52,337 nucleotides of DNA, taken from the NCBI RefSeq assembly GCF_006539505.1, contig NZ_BJND01000049.1, forward strand, positions 1-52,337, written 5' to 3'. A program made the position numbers and the translations under genes. The DNA is from Streptomyces spinoverrucosus (GTDB lineage: Bacteria; Actinomycetota; Actinomycetes; Streptomycetales; Streptomycetaceae). The notes under the pieces were generated by a model that was not told where the DNA came from, searched no databases, and saw nothing but the letters and a program-made list of their open reading frames with translations. Below are positions 17,556-25,833 of this stretch, one piece after another (the first letter of the stretch is position 1; each line of letters starts with the position of its first letter).

Positions 17556-18406
17556 TTCACTGCTCCGAGGTTGAGGCCCGCCACGAAGTGGCGCTGGAAA
17601 CGGAGGAACACGGCCACCGTGGGCGCGGCGGCGATGACGGAACCGGCGGCGATCACGTTCCACATCGACACATACTGTCCCTGGAGTCCGATGAGGGCCG
17701 CGGTGATCGGCATCTTGGTGTCGCTGCGCAGCACGGTGATCGCCCACAGCAGGTCGTTGAAGACCCAGGTGAGCGACAGTGCGCTGAGCGCGGCGAGGGC
17801 GGGCCGGGTGAGCGGGAGGATGATCCGCCAGAAGATCTGCCAGGGCCCCGCTCCGTCGACGACGGCGGCCTGCTGGATCTCGGCGGGGATGGCCCGCATG
17901 AAGCCGTGCAGGACGAAGACGTAGAAGCCGACGCCGAAGCCGATCTGCACGCCGATCAGGGCGGGCAGGGTGTCGTGGACGCCCATCAGCTCGCTGAGTT
18001 TGGAGACGGGGATGAGCAGGATCTGCGGCGGGAGCAGGTTGCCGCCGAGCATGAGCAGCAGCAGGGAACGCCTGAGGGGCATCTCGTAGCGGCTGAGTGC
18101 GAACGCGGCCATGGCGGCCAGCGCGAGGGTCACCAGCACGCACGGAACGGTGACGATCAGGCTGTTGATCAGGGCGCGCTGCTGGCCGCCGTCGACCCAG
18201 GCCTGCCGGAAGTTGTCCAGGGTGAAGGATCGCGGCCAACTGCCCAGGCCGTGGGCGGCGATGTCGTTGAAGGAGCGCAGGCTGGTCACCACCACCAGGG
18301 CGATGGGCAGCAGCCACAGCAGGGCGAGCGTGCCCGCGCCCAGGTGGAATCCGGCCGTGGCGGCACGTCGGCGCCGCAGCGCGGCGGAGGTACGCAGGGC
18401 TGCCAT
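17552..18406 (-). CDS. Carbohydrate ABC transporter permease (MalG-like)
   Basis: This 284-residue permease has about six membrane segments beginning at LLWLLPIALVVVTSL and the cytoplasmic EAA loop around IQQAAVVDGAGPWQIFW. It belongs to the CUT1 class. The ATG shares one base with the upstream permease stop (TGATG). The ATPase is missing from the locus; CUT1 importers in Streptomyces commonly use the shared ATPase MsiK, which is an inference here. Confidence 0.92.
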   Translation of the reverse strand: MAALRTSAALRRRRAATAGFHLGAGTLALLWLLPIALVVVTSLRSFNDIAAHGLGSWPRSFTLDNFRQAWVDGGQQRALINSLIVTVPCVLVTLALAAMAAFALSRYEMPLRRSLLLLMLGGNLLPPQILLIPVSKLSELMGVHDTLPALIGVQIGFGVGFYVFVLHGFMRAIPAEIQQAAVVDGAGPWQIFWRIILPLTRPALAALSALSLTWVFNDLLWAITVLRSDTKMPITAALIGLQGQYVSMWNVIAAGSVIAAAPTVAVFLRFQRHFVAGLNLGAVK

Positions 18407-19341
18407 CAGTCGGCCTCCCGGAAGGCGCGCACGAGGTAGGAGGCGATGACGCCGAAGGCCAGCACGAAGATCACGACGGCCAGGGCGGAGCCGTATCCCA
18501 GGCGCAGGGACTGGAAGGCGGTGGAGTACATGTAGGTGCTCAGCAGCTCGGACGAGTGGTAGGGGCCACCGCGGGTGAGTGACCACACGACGTCGAAGGA
18601 GCGCAGCGAGTCGATGATGATGACCGACACAACAACGGCGTTGACGCTGCGCAGCTGAGGCAGCGTCACATGGCGGAAGCGCTGCCAGGGTCCGGCGCCG
18701 TCGACCTTGGCGGCCTCGTACAGGGCCGGGTCGATGCCTTTGAGTCCGGCGAGGTACAGCACCATCACGTAGCCGATCTGCCGCCACAGCGCGGGCACGA
18801 TCACGGCGTACAGCGCGGTGTCCTGGTCGGCGAGCCAGGCGTGCCGCAGGCTGCCGAGGCCCACCGCTTCCAGGAGGCGGTTGAGGACTCCGTCGGGCTG
18901 GTAGATGGCCTGCCAGACGAGGGCGGTGGCGACCAGGGAGAAGACGACGGGCAGGAACAGTGCGGCCCGGTAGAAGCCGACGCCGCGGCGCTCCTGCTGG
19001 AGCAGCAGCGCGGTGGCCAGGCCGAGGACCGCGGACAGGCCGCCGAACAGCACCAGCCACAGCACGGTGTCGAGGGCGGCGGTGCGGAAGACGTCGTCGT
19101 GCGCCATCTCCCGGAAGTTGTCCAGGCCGATGAACGTGGGCGCCGAGACGCCGTCCCAGCTGGTGAAGGCGAGGTAGAAGCCCTGCAGCGCGGGCCAGAA
19201 CACCCACAGCGCCTCGACGAGCAGCGGGACGAGGACGAAGGCGAGCACCAGCGCAGGGGTGCGGCGGGGGCCCCGGACCCGCCGGTTGCGGGGCAGTTGC
19301 GGGGCGGGGGACTTCTGTGCGGGTTGGGTCAGGACGGCCAC
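18406..19341 (-). CDS. Carbohydrate ABC transporter permease (MalF-like)
   Basis: The 311-residue CUT1 permease has an N-terminal basic stretch followed by about six hydrophobic segments and an EAA loop (ALYEAAKVDGAGPWQRF). A GTG at 19341 directly follows the stop of the binding-protein gene, with a 1-bp gap. It pairs with the second permease to form the membrane channel for galactosides. Confidence 0.92.
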   Translation of the reverse strand: MAVLTQPAQKSPAPQLPRNRRVRGPRRTPALVLAFVLVPLLVEALWVFWPALQGFYLAFTSWDGVSAPTFIGLDNFREMAHDDVFRTAALDTVLWLVLFGGLSAVLGLATALLLQQERRGVGFYRAALFLPVVFSLVATALVWQAIYQPDGVLNRLLEAVGLGSLRHAWLADQDTALYAVIVPALWRQIGYVMVLYLAGLKGIDPALYEAAKVDGAGPWQRFRHVTLPQLRSVNAVVVSVIIIDSLRSFDVVWSLTRGGPYHSSELLSTYMYSTAFQSLRLGYGSALAVVIFVLAFGVIASYLVRAFREAD

Positions 19342-19342
19342 G

Positions 19343-20620
19343 TCAGGCCTTCCAGATCTTCTCGGCCTCGCGCTGCCAGTCGGTGAGGATGCCGGAGATG
19401 TTCTTCGGCTCGGCGATGAACTTGATCAGCGCGGTGTCGGCGGTGGGCTGGAGGGCGTCGCTGGAGTCCCGGTTGAAGAACTGGGTGATCTCCACTGCTT
19501 CTTCGATGTGCTTGCGGCCCTTTCGCACCAGCGGGGTGCCGGCGTCCTGCGCGTCGGGGTGGCACGGCAGGGCGGTGCCGGAGGAGCCCTTGATGTAGAT
19601 CTCCTGCGCCTCGGCGGTGGCGAGGTAGCTCAGCAGGTCGTGCACCTGGTCGCGGCGCCCGGTGCGGGCACTGGCGAAGTAGCCGTCCGTGGGGGCTTCC
19701 TCGGCGAGCGGGACCTTGGGGTCGATGACCGGGAAGCGGAAGAAGTCGATGTCGTCGAGGGCGTCCTTGGGGGCGGCGTCGGCGAAGAAGGTGCCGATCA
19801 GCATCATGCCGCTGCGGCCGTTGAGCAGGGCGGTCGTGGCGTCCTGGAAGGCGACGGCGGTGCCGTCGGGGTCGAAGTACGGCAGCACCTCCTGCCAGCG
19901 GTCGAAGACCTTGCGTACCTCGGGGTCGTCGAAGCGGTGCTGCCCGGCGAGCAGTTGGCGGTGGTACTCGGCGCCGTTGATGCGGATGTCGAGGTAGTCG
20001 AACCAGGCGGAGGCCACCCAGGCCGTGTTGCCGCCGGCGCCCAGACCGATCGGGGCGACACCCCTGCTCTTGAGTTTGTCGCACAGGTCGAGGAAGTCGT
20101 CCCAGCTCTTCGGCTCGCTCACGCCCCACTTGGCGAAGTTCGACTTCCGGTAGAACATGCCCCACCAGTAGTAGGTGGTGGGCACGAAGTCCTTCTTGCC
20201 CGAGCCGGCGGTGCACAGGCTCTGCAGGGCCTTGGAGTACCGCTTGAGGTCGGGGGATGTCTGCCAGACCTCGTCGAGGTCGAGCAGCAGGTTCTTCTTC
20301 GCGTAGGCCTCGGCCACCGAGCCGGGGTACCAGGTGTACACGTCCGGCGGGTTGGCGGAGGTCAGGTAGGTCGGCAGCTGGGTGCGGAAGGTCTCCGCGG
20401 CGATGGTGTTCAGGCTGACGCGTCCGGACCCCTTCTTGGCGTAGGCGGCCACCAGATCCTCCATGGCGGCCTTGGCCTGCGGTGCGGACAGGTTGGACTG
20501 GAGGGTGACCGCGCCTGTGGAGGACGAGGTGGACGTGACGCAGCCGCTGAGCAGTGCCGTCGTCCCGGCGGCGCCGAGTCCGGCGAGGAAGCGCCGTCGG
20601 CCGGGCTGATGGTTCGTCAT
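19343..20620 (-). CDS. Sugar-binding lipoprotein of ABC importer
   Basis: The 425-residue family 1 solute-binding protein has an N-terminal RRRFLAGLGAAG Tat-like motif and a lipobox LLSGC with Cys near residue 27, so it should be exported (perhaps folded) and anchored as a lipoprotein. It heads the transport part of the galactoside operon. Its promoter region carries the AT-rich operator shared with the GH27 gene. The ATG at 20620 is preceded by a GGGAGG-like site. Confidence 0.92.
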   Translation of the reverse strand: MTNHQPGRRRFLAGLGAAGTTALLSGCVTSTSSSTGAVTLQSNLSAPQAKAAMEDLVAAYAKKGSGRVSLNTIAAETFRTQLPTYLTSANPPDVYTWYPGSVAEAYAKKNLLLDLDEVWQTSPDLKRYSKALQSLCTAGSGKKDFVPTTYYWWGMFYRKSNFAKWGVSEPKSWDDFLDLCDKLKSRGVAPIGLGAGGNTAWVASAWFDYLDIRINGAEYHRQLLAGQHRFDDPEVRKVFDRWQEVLPYFDPDGTAVAFQDATTALLNGRSGMMLIGTFFADAAPKDALDDIDFFRFPVIDPKVPLAEEAPTDGYFASARTGRRDQVHDLLSYLATAEAQEIYIKGSSGTALPCHPDAQDAGTPLVRKGRKHIEEAVEITQFFNRDSSDALQPTADTALIKFIAEPKNISGILTDWQREAEKIWKA

Positions 20621-20700
20621 GGAGGGCTCCCTGTGGATCCGCGCGGCGGGGCCGGACCGCGTGACGGCCGGGCCCCGCTCGCGGCGGATCCAGGTTCGCG

Positions 20701-20714
20701 TGGCGCTTCCGCCA
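20701..20714. promoter_or_regulatory. Palindrome in the binding-protein promoter spacer
   Basis: TGGCG-CTTC-CGCCA is a perfect inverted repeat lying between the predicted -35 (TTGACG, 20720-20715 on the minus strand) and -10 (GAACCT) of the transport operon. The GH27 promoter has no equivalent, so it may be the site of a second regulator specific to the transport/catabolic operon. Confidence 0.45.
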
Positions 20715-20737
20715 CGTCAAGATTAATTACTAATTTA
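20715..20737 (-). promoter_or_regulatory. Promoter and AT-rich operator of the galactoside transport operon
   Basis: The sequence ATTAATTACTAATTTA (20722-20737) is strikingly AT-rich for this genome and contains the palindrome AATTA-C-TAATT. Immediately downstream on the minus strand is TTGACG, a -35-like hexamer, with GAACCT 17 bp further. The same 16 bp occurs in front of the GH27 gene in the same relation to TTGACA. The GH27 stop codon lies within this element. Confidence 0.6.
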
Positions 20738-22879
20738 TTTGAACTGGGTTCGGTGGACGCGCCCGTCGACCCCGCGGTACACCGCGTCGACCGTGCCGTC
20801 CGGGCCCGCGACGGCACCGAGAGCGCCCTCGAAGGCGGCGCTGGGGAACTCATGCCGCTTGGTCCACCCCTGCCAGGCACCGGCGGAGTACCGCTGCTGC
20901 CAGAGGGTGTAGTCGCCCGCCCGCGCGTACAGCACCACGGCGTCCCCCACGGCGACGAGGGTCGGGCTGCCGCCCACGGTCCCGCCGAGCGATGTCCACT
21001 CCGACCACTCCCCGGAGGCGTCGCGGGACCGCGTCCACACGTCGTCCGCCGCGGTGCGCACGGCCACGTGGACGCGCCCCTGGGCGTCGACGGTGGCAGC
21101 CGGTCTGCCGTACGTCGTGCGCCCGCCGGGCACGCCGAGCGACGACCAGTTCGCGGAGGGGCCGCGCTGCACGATCCGCCCGTCCGTGCCGCGGGCGACG
21201 AGGGTCCAGTGCGCCGGGTCGGTGAACGCCACGGACGGCGCGTCGGTCAACCGCCCGCCCAGGCTCTGCCACTCGCCCCAGCGCCCGCCCGAGAAGACCC
21301 GCCGATAGGCCCGGGAGTCGGCGCCGCGTACGAAGACGTCGATGCGGCCGCCGGCGGAGGCGTAGGCGGAAGGCTGGCCGAGGATCCTGCCCTTGGCCGG
21401 GCCCCCGAGGTCCTGCTTGCGCGGGGTCCCGCCGCCGTCGGCGACGTGCTGGACCAGGGTCCCGCCCGGTCCGCGGAAGAAGGTGGTCAGCGTGTCGCCG
21501 TCGCGCACCACGGCCGGGCTCGCCGTGGCCTTCTGGCCCAGGTTCACGCCGGGCAGGGCGTCCTCGGCGGTGAGCTTGAGGAACGCGGTTCCGTGGGCGG
21601 GGACTTCCACGGTGTACGAGCCGGTGTGCGTGCCGCGGTCGGCGCGCGCCCTGAGGTCGCGCACCTTGACCGCTCCGCCCAGCGCCACGTCGGAGAAGTT
21701 CACGGTGCGTTGGGCGGGCCGGTCGGAGCGGTTGAGCAGGACGACCGCGCGTCGGCCGTGCCCGGTGAGGACCTTGCTGTAGACGTCACCGACGGAGTCG
21801 GTGGCCACGCGTACGCCCTGGACGGCGAGCGGGTCCTGGTTGACGGCGATGATCTCCGGGTTGCGCAGGGTGGCGATCATCGACGCGGACAGGGTGCGGG
21901 GGTCCGAGCCGAGGACGAGCGGCGAGGCCATCTCGGCCCACATCACGAACTGGGTGGTGGACTCCTCCTCGGTCAGCTCCAGGGAGCCGTCGGCCATGCG
22001 GCGCATGGGGATGAGGTAGTCGGGGTCGTTGTAGTGTCCGGGGCCCTGCGCCTCGGGATGCCAGGCGTTGGCGTCCATGTTGCGCAGCACGTTGGGCCAC
22101 TGGCCGGGGCTCGGTGTGCCCCAGGCGATGTCGGTGCCGGTGCGCCAGGAGTCCGCGATCGTGGGCGCGTAGGCGTATGTGTTGTGGGCGTCCTGCTCGG
22201 GGGTGTGCGGCAGGCCCCAGTCGTCGGTGAGCGGGTTGCACAGGTTCAGCAGCATCCGGCGGCCGGACTTGGCGACGGCATCGCTGAACTCCTTGAACGC
22301 GGGCCCCGGATCGAGCTTCGCGCCGATGCCGCACAGGAAGTCGACCTTGATGGCGTCGATCTTCCAGCCGGCGAACTGCCGCGCGTCGTCCTCGTAGTGG
22401 CCACGGCTGCCCAGGCCGCAGCTCTTGCCGCCGTCGTAGGTGCCGGCGTCGGTGTAGATCCCGGCGCGCAGTCCGCGCTTGTGGAGGTAGGAGACCAGAG
22501 CGGGAATGCCCGACGGGAAGCGGTCCGGGTGGGCCACCAACCGGCCCTGCGCGTCACGGGGGTTGTCGGCCTGCCAGCCGCCGTCGAGCCACACGATGTC
22601 GTAGCCGCTGTCGCGCAGACCGCTGCTGACGAGCTTGTCGGCGACCGAGCGGACCTCCTTCTCGGTGGGCGCGCCGAGCCCGTAGTAGGTGTTCCAGCCC
22701 ATGTACGGCGTCGGTGCGAGGCCGCTGTCGTAGTACGCGGGCGCTCCCTGGTCCACGGCGGTTTCCGCGCTCGCGGCCGGGACGGCCGACGCGGTCAGGA
22801 CCACGGCGATCGCGGCCGCGAGGGCGAGCCGGGCTGCCTGTCGGTGTCGGATTCCTGGTGCGGGTGGGCGTGAAGTCAC
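20735..22879 (-). CDS. Secreted GH27 alpha-galactosidase with C-terminal beta-propeller-like region
   Basis: The GTG at 22879 follows a GGGAGAGG site and gives 714 residues. An Arg-rich Sec-type signal peptide ends near AASA. The GH27 barrel follows (YMGWNTYYG; nucleophile Asp in AIKVDFLCG; acid/base Asp in SWRTGTDIAWG; NQDPLAVQG), then a beta-sandwich. The last ~240 residues contain repeated units with W.SLGG motifs (WQSLGG, WSSLGV, WTSLGG), like tectonin/PLL-type lectin propellers rather than the common ricin-type module. It would release galactose from polymers outside the cell. Confidence 0.93.
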   Translation of the reverse strand: MTSRPPAPGIRHRQAARLALAAAIAVVLTASAVPAASAETAVDQGAPAYYDSGLAPTPYMGWNTYYGLGAPTEKEVRSVADKLVSSGLRDSGYDIVWLDGGWQADNPRDAQGRLVAHPDRFPSGIPALVSYLHKRGLRAGIYTDAGTYDGGKSCGLGSRGHYEDDARQFAGWKIDAIKVDFLCGIGAKLDPGPAFKEFSDAVAKSGRRMLLNLCNPLTDDWGLPHTPEQDAHNTYAYAPTIADSWRTGTDIAWGTPSPGQWPNVLRNMDANAWHPEAQGPGHYNDPDYLIPMRRMADGSLELTEEESTTQFVMWAEMASPLVLGSDPRTLSASMIATLRNPEIIAVNQDPLAVQGVRVATDSVGDVYSKVLTGHGRRAVVLLNRSDRPAQRTVNFSDVALGGAVKVRDLRARADRGTHTGSYTVEVPAHGTAFLKLTAEDALPGVNLGQKATASPAVVRDGDTLTTFFRGPGGTLVQHVADGGGTPRKQDLGGPAKGRILGQPSAYASAGGRIDVFVRGADSRAYRRVFSGGRWGEWQSLGGRLTDAPSVAFTDPAHWTLVARGTDGRIVQRGPSANWSSLGVPGGRTTYGRPAATVDAQGRVHVAVRTAADDVWTRSRDASGEWSEWTSLGGTVGGSPTLVAVGDAVVLYARAGDYTLWQQRYSAGAWQGWTKRHEFPSAAFEGALGAVAGPDGTVDAVYRGVDGRVHRTQFK

Positions 22880-22963
22880 GTACCTCTCCCGGAGGTTGGG
22901 AAGCAGGAGGAAGTGACGCGTCCGTGCGGGTGCCGGGGGCGACGGCGTCACGGCGAAGACTGT

Positions 22964-23004
22964 GTCTCGTGGCCGAAACGCTGTCAATATTAATTACTAA
23001 TTTA
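22964..23004 (-). promoter_or_regulatory. Promoter and AT-rich operator of the GH27 gene
   Basis: ATTAATTACTAATTTA (22989-23004) is identical to the element upstream of the binding-protein gene. On the minus strand TTGACA (22987-22982) follows it, with CACAGT 17 bp further as a possible -10. The operator abuts the -35, so binding would be expected to block RNA polymerase. Confidence 0.6.
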
Positions 23005-23059
23005 AAGGAACATGCGGCTCGGCGGGGCCGAAGACGAATAGGTCGTCGGCGCACACGCA

Positions 23060-23101
23060 TTGACATGCACGCGCCCCGGCGCAACGCTGAGAGCGCTCTC
23101 A
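23060..23101 (+). promoter_or_regulatory. Promoter with CebR-like operator upstream of the GH64 gene
   Basis: TTGACA (23060-23065) and AACGCT (23083-23088), 17 bp apart, form a plausible promoter. TGAGAGCGCTCTCA (23088-23101) is a perfect 14-bp palindrome that differs from the published CebR box TGGGAGCGCTCCCA at one position in each half. A LacI/GalR-family repressor of glucan utilisation is the likely binder. Confidence 0.65.
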
Positions 23102-23147
23102 AAAACAGGTACGGACCAACTCCCCCCACACCGTACGGAGGTGGAGA

Positions 23148-24347
23148 GTGCTCACCAGCCTCAAACACCGGCTCCTCACGGCCGCCGCGGCGGCCGGCCT
23201 GCTCGGCGCCCTGCTCACATTCGGCTCGTCACCGCCCGCGGACGCCGCGGTGCCCGCCACCATCCCCCTGAAGATCACCAACAACTCCGGCCGCGGCGAA
23301 CCGGTCTACGTCTACACGCTCGGCACCTCGCTGACGACAGGTCAGCAGGGCTGGGCCGATGCGGGCGGCACCTTCCACGCCTGGCCCGCCGGCGGCAACC
23401 CACCGACCCCCGCGCCGGACGCGTCGATCCCCGGCCCGGCCGCCGGGCAGTCCAAGACGATCCGGATCCCCAAGCTCTCCGGCCGGATCTACTTCTCCTA
23501 CGGCCAGAAGCTCGACTTCCGCCTCACCACGGGCGGCCTGGTGCAACCGGCCGTGCAGAACCCGAGCGACCCGAACCGCAACATCCTCTTCAACTGGTCC
23601 GAGTACACCCTCAACGACTCCGGTCTGTGGCTCAACAGCACGCAGGTCGACATGTTCTCGGCGCCGTACGCGGTCGGGGTACAGCGCGCCGACGGCAGCG
23701 TGAGCAGCACCGGGCGGCTCAAGTCGGGCGGCTACAACGGGGTGTTCAACGCGCTGCGGGCCCAGTCGGGCGGCTGGGGCGGGCTGATCCAGACGCGTCC
23801 GGACGGCACCGTGCTGCGCGCGTTGTCACCGCTGTACGGACTGGAGACCGGGGCCCTTCCGGCGTCGGTCATGAACGACTACACCGACCGGGTCTGGCAG
23901 AAGTACGCCACGACGACGCTCACCGTCACGCCGTTCGCCGACCAGCCCAACACGAAGTACTACGGGCGTGTCTCCGGCGGCGTCATGAACTTCACCAACG
24001 GCTCCGGCGCGGTCGTCACCAGCTTCCAGAAGCCCGACGCCAGCAGCGTCTTCGGCTGCCACCGGCTGCTCGACGCCCCCAACGACCAGGTGCGCGGCCC
24101 GATCTCCCGCACCCTGTGCGCGGGTTTCAACCGCTCGACGCTGCTCACCAACCCGAACCAGCCGGACACCTCGTCGGCCAACTTCTACAAGGACGCGGTG
24201 ACCAACCACTACGCCCGGATCATCCATGACCGGATGGCCGACGGAAAGGCGTACGCGTTCGCCTTCGACGACGTCGGCCACCACGAGTCCCTCGTCCACG
24301 ACGGCAATCCGCAGCAGGCGTATCTGACGCTGGATCCGTTCAACTGA
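23148..24347 (+). CDS. Secreted GH64 endo-beta-1,3-glucanase
   Basis: The GTG at 23148 follows a GGAGG site. The 399-residue product starts with a signal peptide ending at about ADAA and continues with the GH64 thaumatin-like/laminaripentaose-producing fold: IPLKITNNSG, FNWSEYTLND with the catalytic Glu, LNSTQVDMFS with the catalytic Asp, and the C-terminal FAFDDVGHHESLVHDG. It should degrade beta-1,3-glucans such as fungal wall glucan or laminarin. No carbohydrate-binding module is attached. Confidence 0.93.
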   Translation: MLTSLKHRLLTAAAAAGLLGALLTFGSSPPADAAVPATIPLKITNNSGRGEPVYVYTLGTSLTTGQQGWADAGGTFHAWPAGGNPPTPAPDASIPGPAAGQSKTIRIPKLSGRIYFSYGQKLDFRLTTGGLVQPAVQNPSDPNRNILFNWSEYTLNDSGLWLNSTQVDMFSAPYAVGVQRADGSVSSTGRLKSGGYNGVFNALRAQSGGWGGLIQTRPDGTVLRALSPLYGLETGALPASVMNDYTDRVWQKYATTTLTVTPFADQPNTKYYGRVSGGVMNFTNGSGAVVTSFQKPDASSVFGCHRLLDAPNDQVRGPISRTLCAGFNRSTLLTNPNQPDTSSANFYKDAVTNHYARIIHDRMADGKAYAFAFDDVGHHESLVHDGNPQQAYLTLDPFN

Positions 24348-24374
24348 CGCTTCAGCTGAGGTGAGCCAGGGCCG

Positions 24375-25343
24375 TCACCAGCGTCCGGGCTCGGTGCCGG
24401 TGATCGGCTCCGACGGCTTGCCGTCCACGCCGACCGGCACGTCCCCGGCGAGCATCACCCGGTGCATGATCCGGGGGTGGCCGAGGTGGGCGTTGTCGCT
24501 GGGGGCCAGGTGGATGGTGGCGCGGTTGTCCCAGAAGGCCACGCTGCCGGGCTCCCAGCGGAAACGGACCGTGTACTCGGGACGGACGGCCTGCTCCAGC
24601 AGCATCTCCAGGATCGCCCGGCTCTCGGCCCGGGAGATGTCGGTGATCTGCTCGACGTAGTAGCCGTTGACGTACAGCACCCGCTCGCCCGTCTCCGGGT
24701 GGACACGCACGAGCGGGTGCACCGAGGCGACCTGGTGGTCCAGCAGGTGGCGGAGGTAGGCGTCGTCGCCGGGGCGGGGCTGGTAGCCGACGCCTAGCCG
24801 GTGCTCGGCCCGCAGTCCGGCCACGAACTCCTTTACGGGCGCGGACAGTCCGGCGTAAGCCGCCGCCAGATTCGACCAGGTGGTGTCGCCGCCGTACGGC
24901 GGTACGGTCTCCGCGCGCAGGATGGTCGCGGCCGGCGGGTCGACGCGGGCGCCGTGGTCGCAGTGCCAGCCGCGCAGCAGGGTGTGCCGACGGCGCTGCA
25001 ACCACTCCTCGTGCTCCATGCCGAACCGCCCGCCCAGCTCCAGCCGGTCGGCGGTCGTCTCGATCTCCGGGAAGTCGGCCGGCGAGGCGCTCCCCCGCCG
25101 CGCCGGCACGACCGGCTCACCGAACCGCCGTGCGAACGCCACATGCGCGGCGTGGTCCAGCCGCTGCCCCCGGAAGAACACCACCTTCCAGCGCAGCACC
25201 GCCTCCCGAATCGCGGCCACCTGGGCGTCGTCCAGCTCACCGGCCAGGTCGACACCCGTGATCTCGGCTCCGATGTACCCGGCGACGGGGTTCACCTCAA
25301 GACCCGAGGTCCGCTCCCCCGCCATCGCCCTGTCCGTCGTCAT
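24375..25343 (-). CDS. TauD/TfdA-family Fe(II)/2-oxoglutarate dioxygenase
   Basis: The 322-residue protein has the TauD pattern: NPVAGYIGAEITGVDL at the N-terminus, an iron-binding His-X-Asp in GWHCDHG, a distal His in RIMHRVML, and WDNRATIH just before it. The ATG at 25343 is preceded by CGGAGC. Members oxidise sulfonates, aryloxyacids or amino-acid-like substrates; no transporter is nearby to indicate which. It converges with the GH64 gene, 27 bp apart. Confidence 0.9.
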   Translation of the reverse strand: MTTDRAMAGERTSGLEVNPVAGYIGAEITGVDLAGELDDAQVAAIREAVLRWKVVFFRGQRLDHAAHVAFARRFGEPVVPARRGSASPADFPEIETTADRLELGGRFGMEHEEWLQRRRHTLLRGWHCDHGARVDPPAATILRAETVPPYGGDTTWSNLAAAYAGLSAPVKEFVAGLRAEHRLGVGYQPRPGDDAYLRHLLDHQVASVHPLVRVHPETGERVLYVNGYYVEQITDISRAESRAILEMLLEQAVRPEYTVRFRWEPGSVAFWDNRATIHLAPSDNAHLGHPRIMHRVMLAGDVPVGVDGKPSEPITGTEPGRW

Positions 25344-25411
25344 GCGCGCTCCGATGGTCGTCCTGGTCGCTCCGCCAACTGCTCCATGAAGATCGTGACA
25401 GCGATCCGCCG

Positions 25412-25826
25412 CTGTGGCGACAGCGCCTCGCCCGCACGGAGTCGCTGTGGGCCGACGAGCACTGGCGGGTCGACCCCGATCGGCACCGACTCGGGCCTGC
25501 CCGCCGCCGTGCCGCTCCAGCCGCGCGGCCACCACGACCTCGCCGATCTGCCCGCGGAGCGGCCCGCCGAGCCGGGCCCGATGCTCTGCGGGCGGAGCGG
25601 GCCGTGCGCGCGGTGAACGGCGTCGCCCGCGTCCACATCAACCGGTGGTGCGACACGAGCGCGCAGCTGCACTTCTGGCTGCTCGCCCGGCCGGCCGGCC
25701 GGGCTGCTGCAACTGCGCGGCATTGTCCTGCCGTCGCGGGAAGAGCCCCTACCGCAACAGCGGGAAACACACCGGCGGATCGCGGCCGCACTGGCCGCCG
25801 AGTCGGCACGGAACAACCCGACGTGA
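25412..25826 (+). pseudogene. Frameshifted remnant of a conserved actinomycete protein (possibly HIT-like)
   Basis: No intact gene covers this stretch, but protein-like segments occur in successive frames of the plus strand: LARTESLWADEHWRV, then GLPAAVPLQPRGHHDLADLP, then RVHINRWCDTSAQLHFWLL, then LLQLRGIVLPSREEPLP, ending in TGA at 25824-25826. Each switch needs a frameshift; one falls in a run of CCGG repeats near 25685-25705. The segments resemble a streptomycete protein with a HIT-like core as I remember it. The start is missing. It is best read as a decaying gene. Confidence 0.55.
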
Positions 25827-25833
25827 CCGCCTC

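Noticed and set aside
20722..20737. AT-rich stretch as evidence of horizontal transfer or an attachment site
   Set aside because: It is only 16 bp, recurs at another promoter with identical spacing to -35, and is flanked by DNA of normal composition.
19259..22873. Very long open frame on the plus strand (about 1,200 codons) opposite the importer and GH27 genes
   Set aside because: It is antisense to well-supported genes with recognisable domains, has a Gly/Val/Ala-skewed composition and no domain of its own; such frames are common in GC-rich DNA.
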